This document shows positions 23,459 to 32,839 of a stretch of DNA of 64,000 nt, piece by piece. The DNA comes from Alphaproteobacteria bacterium (GTDB lineage: Bacteria > Pseudomonadota > Alphaproteobacteria > Micropepsales > Micropepsaceae). The notes under the pieces were generated by a model. It searched no databases. It saw only the letters and a list, made by a program, of their open reading frames with translations, and was not told the origin of the DNA. The stretch is from assembly GCA_025924715.1 (NCBI GenBank), contig JAICHV010000006.1, forward strand, positions 1 to 64,000, read 5' to 3'. Position numbers and translations under genes: made by a program. Position 1 is the stretch's first letter, and each line of letters begins with the position of its first letter.

Positions 23459-24541
23459 TCAAAGCCGCACCAGCGCCGCGGCCAAACCGGCGACCGGCTC
23501 TCCCGCTTCATGCCGGGGGGCCGCCGCGACGATGCCGGCAACCCCAAGCCCGGACACCTGGGCAAGCCTTCGGATATAGGCTTCGCTATGCCGCCAGCGG
23601 CGTTTGGGTCCCAGTTCGAAATCGGCAACCTGGGCTTGTTCCACGGTGAACAGGAAATAACCCTCCGGCGCCAGCCGGGCCGCGACCGCCGCAAACAACA
23701 ACGCCAGATCGCCCAGATACACCACGGTGTCGGCGGCAAGGATCAGGTCATAACTCCTCCCCTCGCGCCGCAAATGGGTTTCCAGATCGGCAACTTCCAA
23801 GGAATTATAGATCCCGCGCGCGCGGGCTTTTTCGATCATCGCCGGCGACAGATCGATGCCGTCCAGCCGGCTGGCGCGAGCACGAAATGCCGCGCCGGAG
23901 AGTCCGGTGCCGCAGCCCAAATCCAGCACGGCGAGTTCGCTGCGGCCCGGCATCACCAGATCGGCAAGCTGCGCCAGGATCGCGGGCGCGGCATAGCCCA
24001 GTTGTCCCAGCATGCGCGAATCATAATCGGCGGAAAATTGATCGAACAAATGCCGGACATAGCCAGGATCGCTGCGGGCCGCCGCCTTGATCGCCTGCGC
24101 GCGGGCAATGTCGTCCGCCAGTCCGGCAACGTCGTCCCCGCCTTCGAACATCTCCAGCGCCTTGTCGGCTTCGCCCGCCGCCAGCCAGGCCCGTCCGGTG
24201 AGATGGCGCGCACGCATGTGCCCGGGTTCGAGGCGTAGCGCCCGCTGAAATTCGGCGATCGCGGCAGGCAGGTTTTCCGCCGCCAGCAGCGCTTCGCCCA
24301 AAGCCACCAGAACTTCCGGCACCGCGGGATTGAGCGAGACCGCCTCGCGCGCTTCCGCCAGCGCGCCGCGCACATCACCCGAGGCCAAGAGCGCCGTCAC
24401 TAGGGTGGTGCGTGCCAAGGCGCCGCCCCGTCCCTCCGCCAGCAACCCGCGCAATTCGCGCGCCGCCCGATGCGCCTCGCCCGCATCGATCAGGGCTTGG
24501 GCGTGCGCAACCGGATCAGTCCGCAAGCCGGCACAATCCAT
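23459..24541 (-). CDS. TPR domain fused to SAM-dependent methyltransferase
   Basis: The 360-residue protein has tetratricopeptide repeats in residues 10-145 (for example 'AVSLNPAVPEVLVALGEALLAAENLPAAIAEFQRALRLEPGHMRARHLTGRAWLAAGEADKALEMFEGG'). After these comes a Rossmann methyltransferase domain with motif I 'VLDLGCGTGLSGAAF', the acidic 'LDGIDLSPAMIEKAR' and 'YDLILAADTVVYLGDL'. The order and the linker 'HLFDQFSADYDSRML' match a widespread bacterial TPR-methyltransferase family of unknown substrate, probably cytoplasmic. Its ATG lies 26 bases inside the end of the upstream MaoC-type gene, which suggests translational coupling. Confidence 0.88.
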   Translation of the reverse strand: MDCAGLRTDPVAHAQALIDAGEAHRAARELRGLLAEGRGGALARTTLVTALLASGDVRGALAEAREAVSLNPAVPEVLVALGEALLAAENLPAAIAEFQRALRLEPGHMRARHLTGRAWLAAGEADKALEMFEGGDDVAGLADDIARAQAIKAAARSDPGYVRHLFDQFSADYDSRMLGQLGYAAPAILAQLADLVMPGRSELAVLDLGCGTGLSGAAFRARASRLDGIDLSPAMIEKARARGIYNSLEVADLETHLRREGRSYDLILAADTVVYLGDLALLFAAVAARLAPEGYFLFTVEQAQVADFELGPKRRWRHSEAYIRRLAQVSGLGVAGIVAAAPRHEAGEPVAGLAAALVRL

Positions 24542-25391
24542 TGTTCAACACCACCACACCGTCGCGTTCCTTGACGCGGGCGCGGAAGGAAATCATACCG
24601 CCATCGTCCCAGATCTCGGTAACGATGGTCTCGCCGGGAAATACCGGCTTGGAAAAGCGAACATCGAATTGCCGGATGCGCTCGGGCTTGTACTCTCCCA
24701 CGGTCGACAGAATGGCGCGGCAGGCGGTGCCGTAGGAACAGAGGCCATGCAGGATCGGACGGGGAAAGCCCACCATCTTGGCCACGGCCGGATCGCGATG
24801 CAGCGGATTGCGATCCCCCGACAGGGCATACAAAAACGCCTGGTCGGGACGGGTATCGCATTCCTTGATCAGATCGGGCGCACGATCGGGAATGGCATGG
24901 GGCTCGGGCTGCCCGCCGGCAGGACCGCCAAAGCCGCCATCGCCGCGCAGGAAGTAAGATGCGGTGATGGTGCAAAGCTTGTCGCCGCTGGATTTCTCGC
25001 GCACCTCGCGCTCTTGCACCATGACGGCGCCCTTGCCTTCGCCTTTGTCATAGAGACCGATCATGCGTTCATCGGAAATCAGCTTCGCCCGGATGGGCAG
25101 AGGTTTATGAAAAGTGATGCGGCGCTCGCCATCCACCAGCATCATGAAATTGATGCTGGATTTCTGGGGCATGCGCTGCTGCTCGGGCGGCGCCTCGCCG
25201 CGGGCGATCACGCTGGCGAAGCTGGGCACCACTTTCAGGGCGTTTTCATAGACGAAAGGCAGTTCGTTTTGATCCAGCGGATCGCGCATGAAGCCGACTC
25301 CCAGCGCATACAGCATCACGTCCTTTTCGTCATAGGATGAAACCAGCCCCGTGGCACCGGACTGCATCATGTCGTCATAATCGATTGCCAT
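24516..25391 (-). CDS. MaoC-type (R)-specific enoyl-CoA hydratase
   Basis: The 291-residue protein is a double-hotdog hydratase like the hydratase-2 part of peroxisomal multifunctional enzyme 2. The hydratase 2 motif is intact: 'YALSGDRNPLHRDPAVAKMVGFPRPILHGLCSYG', with the catalytic aspartate and histidine. The N-terminal half (DVMLYALGVGFMRDPLDQNELPFVYE) is the substrate-binding hotdog. It hydrates 2-trans-enoyl-CoA to (R)-3-hydroxyacyl-CoA, in fatty-acid or sterol side-chain breakdown or to feed polyhydroxyalkanoate. The nearby thiolase (30705-31913) and SDR (27783-28562) could act on related CoA esters. It overlaps the methyltransferase gene by 26 bases. Confidence 0.92.
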   Translation of the reverse strand: MAIDYDDMMQSGATGLVSSYDEKDVMLYALGVGFMRDPLDQNELPFVYENALKVVPSFASVIARGEAPPEQQRMPQKSSINFMMLVDGERRITFHKPLPIRAKLISDERMIGLYDKGEGKGAVMVQEREVREKSSGDKLCTITASYFLRGDGGFGGPAGGQPEPHAIPDRAPDLIKECDTRPDQAFLYALSGDRNPLHRDPAVAKMVGFPRPILHGLCSYGTACRAILSTVGEYKPERIRQFDVRFSKPVFPGETIVTEIWDDGGMISFRARVKERDGVVVLNNGLCRLAD

Positions 25392-25490
25392 GGGCGGGCT
25401 CTTGGATGGGCGGCTGAGCAGAATTATCGCGTTCGCGCGCCCCTGTCGAACCGGCTTTCGCGGGCCGCCCTGCTGTGATCTTGTCGGGTC

Positions 25491-25937
25491 ATGACCATGC
25501 CGTCACAACGCCGCGGCCCCGGCTGCCTCAAGGGCTGCCTGCTGGCGCTCGCCTTGGTCTTGCTGCCGGTGATCCTGGTGGGCGGCTATGGCGCGTGGTT
25601 CGTCTGGCAGGGCTTTCGCCATGACCCCACCCTGGTGGCCGTGGGGGAACTGGTGCGTCGCGATGGCATGGCTGAGGCGGTGCTGGGCGAAGACATCCGC
25701 ATCACCGGCGTCACCGGCAATGCGTTTTCCTTTGTGCCGGGAATCGGCAGCCGGAGCGCCATGGTGGTTTCGCTGGCCGGCTCAAAAGCCAGCGGCACCC
25801 TGGCGGTTGAATCCCATATGAAGGACGGGCGGGCACAGATCGATGCCATGATCCTGAGCGGCCCGGATGGGACGCGCTATGATTTGATGCATCATGGGGT
25901 GACGCCGCCGCCGGGCGGTCCCACCACGGCGATCTAA
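25491..25937 (+). CDS. Membrane-anchored Coa1-like protein
   Basis: The 148-residue protein has one N-terminal membrane helix (LKGCLLALALVLLPVILVGGYGAWFVWQ) and an exported domain. The pattern 'AEAVLGEDIRITGVTGNAFSFVPG ... MVVSLAGSKASGTLAVESHMKDGRAQIDAMILSG' resembles the cytochrome oxidase assembly factor 1 (Coa1) fold found in small bacterial membrane proteins. No oxidase genes lie nearby, so a role in oxidase assembly is only a family suggestion. A second ATG two codons in is an equally good start. Its stop overlaps the convergent stop of the patatin gene by four bases. Confidence 0.65.
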   Translation: MTMPSQRRGPGCLKGCLLALALVLLPVILVGGYGAWFVWQGFRHDPTLVAVGELVRRDGMAEAVLGEDIRITGVTGNAFSFVPGIGSRSAMVVSLAGSKASGTLAVESHMKDGRAQIDAMILSGPDGTRYDLMHHGVTPPPGGPTTAI

Positions 25938-27775
25938 AGCGGGCCGGTGCGTTTGCGCAGTGCCGTTGCCGGACCTTCCGTCCATATATTGCTCAGCGGG
26001 ACGCCATTTTTGTCAATCGCGGCACGGGCGGTGTCATAGCCTTCCTGCACCGCCTGATCGAATTTCTTCCAGTCGCGCAGGCCGATATCGGGCATCGGCG
26101 GCTCGATCAGGAAATCGGCCTGTTCGCGGACAATACGGCGCTGGGCCTCGGAGCCGACGGTTCCCGAACGCATCAGGATCGAAACGATCGACGGGCTGCC
26201 GCGCATGCGCTGCCACACCAGCCACCACCAGGGACGCTCGCCATAGCGGTCGTCGCGCGCCTGCAGATCGATTTCACCGGTAACGTCACAGGCGATGATG
26301 GGGCCCGCGCCCACGGCATGTTCGCGCATCACATCGACGGGCAGATTGTTCATCACGCCGCCATCGACCAGCAGATGGCCGTGATGGGTCACCGGCGGCA
26401 ACAAACCGGGAAGCGCCACGCTGGCGCGCAGCGCCCGCCACAGCGTCCCGGCGCGATGTTCATGGATACGCCCCGTGGTGAGGTCGGAGGAGACGCAGAA
26501 AAAAGGCTTGGCCAATTCCTCGATGCGGATATCGCCGAAATTCTTGTGCAGCATCACCGAGGCTTTCTTGCCGCGCACCAGCGCGATCAGCGGCAGGGTG
26601 AAATCGTTGAGCGGATTGCGGTCGACAAAGACCTCTCGGATCCGCTCGGTCAGCTCCGCGATGCTCCATTCCATGGCGATGCCAGCGGCGATGATCGCGC
26701 CCATCGAGGTGCCGCCGAGATGATCGAAGGGCACTTCGGCTTCCAGCAGCGCCTTGATGATGCCGATATGGGCGAAGCCCCGCGCGCCGCCGCCGGCCAG
26801 CACCAGACCGACGGCGCGTCCGGCGATGAAGCGCGCCAGCCGCGCCACGTCGCCGCCATTGCCGGCGCGGATATGGTGATGGGATTCGAACAAGCCGCTG
26901 CGCAGCGAGAAATGTTCGGGCAAGCCGGCCCGCACGTCGCTGGGATGCAGCAACAACAGCTCCGGCAAGCCGCTGGCGCGCTCCTTGAACGCCGGCAGGT
27001 CGAGAGGGCGCAGCGGCAGCGGTTCGTCGGATCGCGCAAGAAGAAAAATACGGTCGGCCTGGCGCAGGCATTGATGGGTCCAGGCGCTGTCCGGCGCGTC
27101 GCCGCGATAAAAGACGACGTCATGGGCCTGTTCGAAGCTGTTGAACCATTCGGCGCTTTGTTCGCTGGCATTGACGTCGAGCACGGCGGCGCGGCTGCCC
27201 ATCTGTCCCAGCGCCGCCGCCAGGCGATAGGCGATGGGCGCGCTTTCCAGGTTTTCCTGCAGCGGCACGATGGCAAAGGTCTTGGGCCGGGTCGATGCGC
27301 CGCCGCGGGTGGCGTTTTTCAGGCGCTTCACCATCTGCTGCATCAGATTCATCATCACCCGAGGGTGGCGCTGAATCAGGGAATCGAATCCTTGCGGCGA
27401 GATGCGCAGCAATTCGGTATCGCGCAGCGCCACAAGCTGTGCGGAATGTTCCTGGCTGCGTTCGATCAGGCTCATCTCGCCGACGGTCTCGCCGGCGGAA
27501 GCCAGCGACACCATGCGCCTGGTGCCTTGGGCGTCGGAGACGAAGACCCCGAGGCGTCCGGTGACCACCAGGAACAGGGCCGCGGCGTTCTCGCCATCGC
27601 GCTCGAGCAGGGTGCCGCCGGGAAGGCCGAACCAGTTCGCCTCGGCCAATAGGTTTTTGAGCGCCCCGTCGCCGACATTTTCCAGCAGCGCGAAAGCCTG
27701 CAGCCTTTCGCGCAGCTCGTCGGGATAGACCGTCTGCTGACCGATTCGGAAGGAGGACAGGAACGTCATGGTCAT
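25934..27775 (-). CDS. NTE-type patatin phospholipase with cyclic-nucleotide-binding domain
   Basis: I start at 27775, just after the SDR stop, giving 613 residues. Residues 20-140 form a cNMP-binding-like domain (LFLVVTGRLGVFVSD ... GETVGEMSLIERSQEHSAQLVALRDTELLRI). A Rossmann-like middle follows. The patatin domain then has the oxyanion loop 'LVLAGGGARGFAHIGIIKAL', the nucleophile motif 'GGTSMGAI' (GxSxG) and the catalytic aspartate in 'LVDGGVMNNLPVDVM'. This is the layout of neuropathy-target-esterase-like lysophospholipases, which act on membrane lipids from the inner face. Regulation by cyclic nucleotides is plausible but unproven. It probably shares a transcript with the SDR gene. Confidence 0.94.
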   Translation of the reverse strand: MTMTFLSSFRIGQQTVYPDELRERLQAFALLENVGDGALKNLLAEANWFGLPGGTLLERDGENAAALFLVVTGRLGVFVSDAQGTRRMVSLASAGETVGEMSLIERSQEHSAQLVALRDTELLRISPQGFDSLIQRHPRVMMNLMQQMVKRLKNATRGGASTRPKTFAIVPLQENLESAPIAYRLAAALGQMGSRAAVLDVNASEQSAEWFNSFEQAHDVVFYRGDAPDSAWTHQCLRQADRIFLLARSDEPLPLRPLDLPAFKERASGLPELLLLHPSDVRAGLPEHFSLRSGLFESHHHIRAGNGGDVARLARFIAGRAVGLVLAGGGARGFAHIGIIKALLEAEVPFDHLGGTSMGAIIAAGIAMEWSIAELTERIREVFVDRNPLNDFTLPLIALVRGKKASVMLHKNFGDIRIEELAKPFFCVSSDLTTGRIHEHRAGTLWRALRASVALPGLLPPVTHHGHLLVDGGVMNNLPVDVMREHAVGAGPIIACDVTGEIDLQARDDRYGERPWWWLVWQRMRGSPSIVSILMRSGTVGSEAQRRIVREQADFLIEPPMPDIGLRDWKKFDQAVQEGYDTARAAIDKNGVPLSNIWTEGPATALRKRTGPL

Positions 27776-27782
27776 GCTCTTA

Positions 27783-28562
27783 TCACCAAGCCGTCCATCC
27801 ACCATCCACGCTCAGGGCCGAACCGGTGATAAAGCTGGCGGCGGGGCTGGCGAGAAACAGCAGGGGACCGGCGATTTCCTCTGCCCGTCCCACCCGTCTC
27901 AGCATAGTGCGCCCGGCCAATCTCTGCGTGAACTCCGCATCCGTCGCGGCAGGAAACGGGCCCGGAACCAAAGCGTTCACCCGAATCCGCTTGGGCCCCA
28001 ATTCGGCGGCGAGATGACGGGTCAACTGCAGCAAAGCCGCCTTGGCCGGTCCGTAATGGAACGGACTTTGTTGGTCCGCATCGGCATAAATCCGTCCATC
28101 CGGCGCCACCTGGCCATACATCGAGGCGATGTTGATGACGCTGGCCTCGCCCGAGGCGGCCACCGCGTTTTCCAAGGCCGGCAGAGCGGCGCGCAAGGCC
28201 TCGAAGCTCGCTGTCACCTGGCTGGCATAGGTGGCGGCAAAATCCGCCGGCTCCAGCGCCGCAAAGGCTTTGAGCCGCATCGCCACGGCATTGTTGACCA
28301 AAATATCCAGCCGGGGGCGGCCGGCGAAAAACCGCCGGACAGCGCCAAAATCGGTGATGTCGAAGGCAGCGGCCTCGGCCGCCAGACCGCGGCTTGTCAG
28401 GCTTTGGACGAAGTCCTCCAGCGCTGCCGGGTTGCGGCCATTGACGATGACATGGGCGCCGGCCTCGGCCAGGGCCGTGACCATGGCGGCGCCCAAATGG
28501 CCCCGTCCGCCCGAAACAAACGCAATGCGGCCCTTCAGCTCGAAAAGCGACGCGACGGCCAT
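27783..28562 (-). CDS. Short-chain dehydrogenase/reductase
   Basis: Starting at the ATG at 28562, the 259-residue protein is a classical SDR. It has the cofactor motif 'VSGGRGHLGAAMVTALAEAGAHVIVNGR' near residue 15, the 'DILVNNAVA' block, the catalytic serine region 'SVINIASMYGQ', the 'YGPAKAAL' motif with the YxxxK pair, and the C-terminal 'PLLFLASPAASFITGSALSVDGGWTAW'. The cofactor loop replaces one glycine of TGxxxGxG (SGGRGHLG), which still fits the variant pattern. The substrate is unknown; gluconate or 3-oxoacyl substrates are common. It lies 8 bases upstream of the patatin gene and is divergent from the TPR gene at 28781. Confidence 0.92.
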   Translation of the reverse strand: MAVASLFELKGRIAFVSGGRGHLGAAMVTALAEAGAHVIVNGRNPAALEDFVQSLTSRGLAAEAAAFDITDFGAVRRFFAGRPRLDILVNNAVAMRLKAFAALEPADFAATYASQVTASFEALRAALPALENAVAASGEASVINIASMYGQVAPDGRIYADADQQSPFHYGPAKAALLQLTRHLAAELGPKRIRVNALVPGPFPAATDAEFTQRLAGRTMLRRVGRAEEIAGPLLFLASPAASFITGSALSVDGGWTAW

Positions 28563-28635
28563 CTCGGTTGCACCCTTCCAAGCTGCAACCTGCCAGGACA
28601 GGGTAAATAAGCTATTGACGACGATTTCGGACCTT

Positions 28636-28648
28636 GCTGCAGTGCAGC
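28636..28648. promoter_or_regulatory. Perfect palindrome in a divergent intergenic region
   Basis: GCTGCA-G-TGCAGC is a perfect inverted repeat in the 218 bases between the SDR gene (minus) and the TPR protein gene (plus). A weak -35-like TTGACG lies just upstream at 28615-28620, so the palindrome would fall near the -10 position. It could be an operator, but a short palindrome can also occur by chance. Confidence 0.3.
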
Positions 28649-28780
28649 ATTCGCCGCGACGCGCCGCCCACTTGGAAACGCGTCTTCGCCACATTAAAGT
28701 TGTAAACAACCTCATACTTGCGGGTGCGAGGGGTGTTCTCGCGCGGCTGCAGGCCGCTTTACCAAAAGGATTCTACTGTA

Positions 28781-30013
28781 ATGAAGACCCATTCGATTCG
28801 CGGCCTTTTGGTCGCGTCTGCTGCCGTTCTGGTGCTGGCGATGTCCAGCGCCCAGGCGCAGCAGAAGCCCACCCCGGTCAAGCTGAGCGCTGGCGTGGCC
28901 AAAGAATTGTCCGCCGCGCAAAAGGCGGCCGGCACCAAAGACTGGGTGGCCGCCAAAGCCGCGATCGAGGCGGCGAAGCAGGTCGCCAATCGCACCCCCA
29001 TCGACGACTATGAGATCTCCCAATTCACGCTCTTCGTCGACATTCAAACCAACGATTTGGTGGGCGCCACCGCGGCGGCGCAGGCCGCTGCCGATTCCCC
29101 GGCTCAGCCCGAGGAAGACAAGCAGAAGAATCTGAAAACCGCGACCCAATTGTCGCTGATGCAGAAGCAATATGACAAGGCGCTGCCCTATGCCCGCAAC
29201 TTGGCGGCGACCAACCCGACCGACAAGGCTTCGGTCGAGGCGATTGCCGAGGCGTTGTTTGACGGCAAGGATTATCCCGCCACCATCGCCTTCGCGCAAA
29301 AAGCCGTCGATGCCAGCATCGCCGCGCACCAGACGCCGGAGCGCAACATGCTGGAAATCCTGATGAGCGCCCAGGTCTCGATGAAGGACGAAGCGGCTGC
29401 GGAAAAGACCCTGGAAACACTGGTCGCCACTTACAACGATCCCAAGGACTGGGCGCAGATGATCGACGTGACCTTCGGCACCAAGGGCCTGCGCGACATC
29501 GATGCGGTCTGGCTTGGCCGGCTGCTCTTCCTGTCCGGCGCCGAAGTCAGCGCCCAGAATGCCACCCTGATCGGTTCGACCGCCAGCCATCTGACCTTCT
29601 ATGGCGACGCCGAGACCGCCAAGCAGCGTGGCGGCACTGGCTTCCCCGATCCGGGGCCCACGGAAGCCAAGGACAAGGCGACCATTCCGGCGCAGATCGC
29701 GGCCGGCCAGAAGCAGAACGGCCAATACAACGTCAAACTGGCCGAAGCGCTCTACAGCTATGGCATGTATCCGGAAGCCGAAGCCGCGGCGCGGCTGGCG
29801 ATGACCAAGGGCGGCGCCACCGATCCGTCGGAGCCGCCGATGGTTCTGGGTCAAGCCCTTACCGCCGAGGGCAAATATGACGAAGCCATCACCACATTCG
29901 GCCAGGTGACCGGCGGTGGACCCGCTACGTCGCGCATCGCGCGGCTCTGGCAGGAATACGCCACCATCAAGAAGAATCCGCCGGCCGCGACGCCGGCGAC
30001 CGCCGCGAAGTAA
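28781..30013 (+). CDS. Exported TPR-repeat protein
   Basis: The ATG at 28781 is preceded by AAAGGA and gives a signal peptide (MKTHSIRGLLVASAAVLVLAMSSAQAQ), so the 410-residue product is likely periplasmic. It is made of helical pairs with TPR-like spacing, for example 'LSLMQKQYDKALPYARNLAATNPTDKASVEAIAEALFDGKDYPATIAFAQKAVDAS' and 'LAEALYSYGMYPEAEAAARLAMTKGG ... VLGQALTAEGKYDEAITTFGQV'. It has no enzymatic motif. Such proteins act as scaffolds for other exported proteins. It stands alone, with a GC-rich stem-loop right after the stop. Homologous proteins are common but uncharacterised in Alphaproteobacteria. Confidence 0.8.
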   Translation: MKTHSIRGLLVASAAVLVLAMSSAQAQQKPTPVKLSAGVAKELSAAQKAAGTKDWVAAKAAIEAAKQVANRTPIDDYEISQFTLFVDIQTNDLVGATAAAQAAADSPAQPEEDKQKNLKTATQLSLMQKQYDKALPYARNLAATNPTDKASVEAIAEALFDGKDYPATIAFAQKAVDASIAAHQTPERNMLEILMSAQVSMKDEAAAEKTLETLVATYNDPKDWAQMIDVTFGTKGLRDIDAVWLGRLLFLSGAEVSAQNATLIGSTASHLTFYGDAETAKQRGGTGFPDPGPTEAKDKATIPAQIAAGQKQNGQYNVKLAEALYSYGMYPEAEAAARLAMTKGGATDPSEPPMVLGQALTAEGKYDEAITTFGQVTGGGPATSRIARLWQEYATIKKNPPAATPATAAK

Positions 30014-30021
30014 GACAAACG

Positions 30022-30047
30022 CCGGAGCGCGGATCGCCGCGCTCCGG
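30022..30047 (+). terminator. GC-rich stem-loop after the TPR gene
   Basis: CCGGAGCGCGG (30022-30032) and CCGCGCTCCGG (30037-30047) form a perfect eleven-base-pair stem with a four-base loop, nine bases after the stop codon. The following bases (TGTTGTCGTG) are not a true T-run. It may be a weak terminator or an RNA-stabilising hairpin. Confidence 0.6.
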
Positions 30048-30078
30048 TGTTGTCGTGTCGTGTCACCGGGGCGAGCGA

Positions 30079-30615
30079 ATGACCCTGATCCTTGGCTTCG
30101 CGCCCTTCATCCTGTTCTCGATCCTGTCGCGTCTGTCGGCCGATCTGGCTTTGTGGACAGGTTTTGCCGTGGCCTTCGTTGTCACCATCCGCGATTTTGT
30201 CGAACGTCCGGTGCTGCGCCTGCTGGACGGCGCCAGCCTGGCCCTGTTTGCCTTCCTGGCGCTGGGCCGCGGCTTTGTCGCGCCCGAGTTGCCGCTGGCC
30301 GCGGTGCGAACCATTTTGGACGCGGGCCTGACCCTGGCGATCGCCTTCTCGCTGCTGCGCCATCAACCCTTCTCGATGGAATATGCCAGCGGCGAAACCC
30401 AGGGACGGGTCTGGCCGCTGCCCGCATTCCTGCGGGTCAATTACGTCATCTCGACCACCTGGCTCATGGCCTTCGTGGCGATGACGCTGGCAGATGCGGC
30501 GGTGACCTTTGTCCCGCTTCCGCTTTATGTGGGTGTTGGCGTCAGCGTGGTGGCGCTGGGCCTGGCCGCCACCCTCACCCTGCGCTATCCGATGGCGGCC
30601 GCCACCAAGCTTTAG
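30079..30615 (+). CDS. Small polytopic membrane protein
   Basis: The start at 30079, with GGGGCGAGC just upstream, gives 178 residues with about five membrane segments: 'LILGFAPFILFSILS', 'LALWTGFAVAFVVTI', 'GASLALFAFLALGRGFV', 'VISTTWLMAFVAMTLADAAVTF' and 'YVGVGVSVVALGLAATLTL'. A conserved-looking 'SLLRHQPFSMEYA' lies between helices three and four, a motif seen in uncharacterised bacterial membrane proteins annotated as intracellular septation-like or DUF. There are no catalytic residues I can name. It lies between the TPR gene and the thiolase gene on the same strand. Confidence 0.7.
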   Translation: MTLILGFAPFILFSILSRLSADLALWTGFAVAFVVTIRDFVERPVLRLLDGASLALFAFLALGRGFVAPELPLAAVRTILDAGLTLAIAFSLLRHQPFSMEYASGETQGRVWPLPAFLRVNYVISTTWLMAFVAMTLADAAVTFVPLPLYVGVGVSVVALGLAATLTLRYPMAAATKL

Positions 30616-30704
30616 GTTCCCCTTAGCGGTTCCGGCATTGTTTTGCTTTGCCTGTCCGCCACTTGCGGGTAGGTTCGCGGCGGCTTCTTCGAAGGGCGCC
30701 CGTC

Positions 30705-31913
30705 ATGAAACAAGCTGTCATCGTCTCGACCGCGCGAACGGGGCTCGCCAAATCCCTGCGCGGCGGCTTCAACCAGACCCATGGCGCGGTGATGGGCGGC
30801 CATGCCGTCAAGCACGCCATCGCCCGGGCAGGACTGGACCCGGCCGAAGTGGAAGACGTCTATATGGGCTGCGGCCAACCCGAAGGGGCGACTGGCAACA
30901 ATATCGCGCGCGAATCGGCGATCTGGGCCGGCTGCCCGGTCAGCACCGCCGGGCTCACCGTCAGCCGGTATTGCGGATCCGGCCTGAACGCCATCGCCGC
31001 CGCCGCCCAGCAGATCATGACCGATGGAACGGACATCGCGGTGGGCGCAGGGGTGGAATCGATTTCCCTGGTCCAATTGGGCGGCATCAATCTCAATCAC
31101 TTCACCGAAGAACACCTTCTCAGCGTCAAGCCGGCGCTGTGGATGAGCATGATCGAAACAGCCGAGATCGTGGCGGAGCGCTATGGCATCAGCCGCGAGC
31201 GTCAGGACGAATATGCCCTCAAAAGCCAGCAGCGCACCGCCGCCGCCCAAGCGGCGGGCCGCTACAAAGACGAGATCGTTCCTCTCGCCGTCAAGATGAA
31301 GAAGATCGACAAGGCGACGGGCAGCGAAAGCATGGTCGACACCGTGGTCGATCGCGACGAATGCAACCGCCCCGACACCACGCTGGAAGCGCTCAAGGCG
31401 CTGAAGCCCGTGCATATGGGCGGCCAGCAAGTGGCGCAAGGCAAATACATCACCGCCGGCAATGCCTCGCAATTCTCCGACGGCGCCAGCGCCTGCGTGG
31501 TGATGAGCGACGCGGTGGCGGCCAAGAAAAACTTGCGCCCGCTAGGTATTTTCCGCGGCTTTGCGATCGCCGGCGTGGAGCCCGAAGAAATGGGCATAGG
31601 GCCCGCGCTGGCAGTGCCGCGGCTGCTCTCACGCCACGGTCTCAAGGTCGAAGATATCGGCTTGTGGGAATTGAACGAGGCTTTCGCCAGCCAGACTCTC
31701 TATTGCATGGACAAGCTCGGCATCGACCCCGAAAAATGCAATGTCGATGGCGGCGCTATTTCCATCGGCCATCCTTATGGCATGACGGGCGCGCGGCTGA
31801 CCGGCCATGTGCTGCTGGAAGGCCGCCGGCGCGGCGTCAAATACGGCGTCGTCACCATGTGCATCGGCGGCGGCATGGGCGCGGCAGGATTGTTCGAGAT
31901 CCTTCCCGCGTGA
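30705..31913 (+). CDS. Thiolase family acetyl-CoA acyltransferase
   Basis: The 402-residue thiolase starts at 30705 ([20 protein letters not shown]). All catalytic elements are present: the nucleophilic cysteine in '[15 protein letters not shown]' near residue 89, '[12 protein letters not shown]', the histidine of '[14 protein letters not shown]' and the second cysteine in '[16 protein letters not shown]'. It either condenses two acetyl-CoA or cleaves 3-oxoacyl-CoA in beta-oxidation; sequence alone does not separate the two. The 'HPYGMTG' loop (rather than HPxGxSG) is typical of degradative FadA-like members. Its stop overlaps the GTG start of the CAP lipoprotein gene. Confidence 0.94.
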   Translation: MKQAVIVSTARTGLAKSLRGGFNQTHGAVMGGHAVKHAIARAGLDPAEVEDVYMGCGQPEGATGNNIARESAIWAGCPVSTAGLTVSRYCGSGLNAIAAAAQQIMTDGTDIAVGAGVESISLVQLGGINLNHFTEEHLLSVKPALWMSMIETAEIVAERYGISRERQDEYALKSQQRTAAAQAAGRYKDEIVPLAVKMKKIDKATGSESMVDTVVDRDECNRPDTTLEALKALKPVHMGGQQVAQGKYITAGNASQFSDGASACVVMSDAVAAKKNLRPLGIFRGFAIAGVEPEEMGIGPALAVPRLLSRHGLKVEDIGLWELNEAFASQTLYCMDKLGIDPEKCNVDGGAISIGHPYGMTGARLTGHVLLEGRRRGVKYGVVTMCIGGGMGAAGLFEILPA

Positions 31914-32707
31914 GGTTCGGCAGCACCATTTCCGCGCGGGTTTTCACCGCCCTTGCCTGCGCCGTGATGGCGCTGACGCTTGCCGGTTGCGAGTCCCTGC
32001 CGACGCTCGATCAGGTCAAGAGCCAAATCGCATCGCTGTCCTTTTCTGCGCCGCCACCGCCGGCGGCGCCCGCGGCACCGCCGCCCCCGCCGCCCGATCC
32101 CAAAACCCAGATGGAGCCGCTGGAGCTGCGCATCGCCATCCTGATCGAGGAGCAGCGCGAAAAACTCGATCCCAAAGCCAAGCCGCTGGCGATCGATCCG
32201 GAACTCACTCGCATCGCCCGGCAGAGGGCGCAGGACATGGCCGCCAAAAATTATCTCGCCCATGCCGCGCCCAATGGCGATACCTCGGCCTCGCTGCTGA
32301 TGGCGGAGGACGCCAAATTCCAAGGCCTGCTGGGGGAAAACCTCGCGGCGCAACATTACGGCGCTCAAAGCGGCGTCGATGTCAACCAATTCGCCCAGCG
32401 GTTTCTGGAGACCTGGCTGAACAGCACGCCGCATCGGGAAAATTTCGCCTATGCCGATTACGACCGCACCGGCGTGGGGGCCGCGGTCAATGGCGACACC
32501 GTCTATGTGGCGCAATTGTTCGCCACCGATATGGGGCTGCCTCCGCTCAAGGACGGCGCCCCCGCCGGGCAGATAACGCCTTTCGACAGCGCCGCGGCGG
32601 CGCAGGCCGATAGCGGCACACAACCTGCCGCTGCGGCGCCCCTTCGGCTACGGGGAACTATTGGATCGCCGCCGGCCAAACCGAAGCCGCGCAAGCGCGC
32701 GCGCTAA
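31910..32707 (+). CDS. CAP-domain (SCP/PR1-like) lipoprotein
   Basis: No ATG fits. A GTG at 31910, overlapping the thiolase stop as GTGA, gives a lipoprotein signal ([27 protein letters not shown]) with the lipobox LAGC, and a 265-residue product. After a Pro/Ala-rich linker comes a CAP domain ([13 protein letters not shown] ... [26 protein letters not shown], then [12 protein letters not shown], '[29 protein letters not shown]' and 'YVAQLFA'). The family histidines (YLAHAAP and TPHRENF) and glutamate (GENLA) are present. The C-terminus is Pro/Lys-rich. Bacterial CAP lipoproteins are envelope-bound with unsettled function. The ending 'KPKPRKRAR' is unusual. Confidence 0.85.
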   Translation: MRFGSTISARVFTALACAVMALTLAGCESLPTLDQVKSQIASLSFSAPPPPAAPAAPPPPPPDPKTQMEPLELRIAILIEEQREKLDPKAKPLAIDPELTRIARQRAQDMAAKNYLAHAAPNGDTSASLLMAEDAKFQGLLGENLAAQHYGAQSGVDVNQFAQRFLETWLNSTPHRENFAYADYDRTGVGAAVNGDTVYVAQLFATDMGLPPLKDGAPAGQITPFDSAAAAQADSGTQPAAAAPLRLRGTIGSPPAKPKPRKRAR

Positions 32708-32839
32708 AGAGGCGCCAACAATCTGTGCATGAACGGGTTTGGGCGCGCAGGACGCTACCTGCGAAGTTCGGGCTTCCTTTACACAATATCTTGCCGCCGA
32801 TAGCTTTTGTGCTGGGCCGGTGCCGGTGATTCGAGAAAA

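Noticed and set aside
30509..31909. Treating the 732-residue frame ending at 32707 as one protein
   Set aside because: Its first two thirds lie out of frame over the membrane protein and thiolase genes. Only the part from the GTG at 31910 has a lipoprotein signal and CAP domain.
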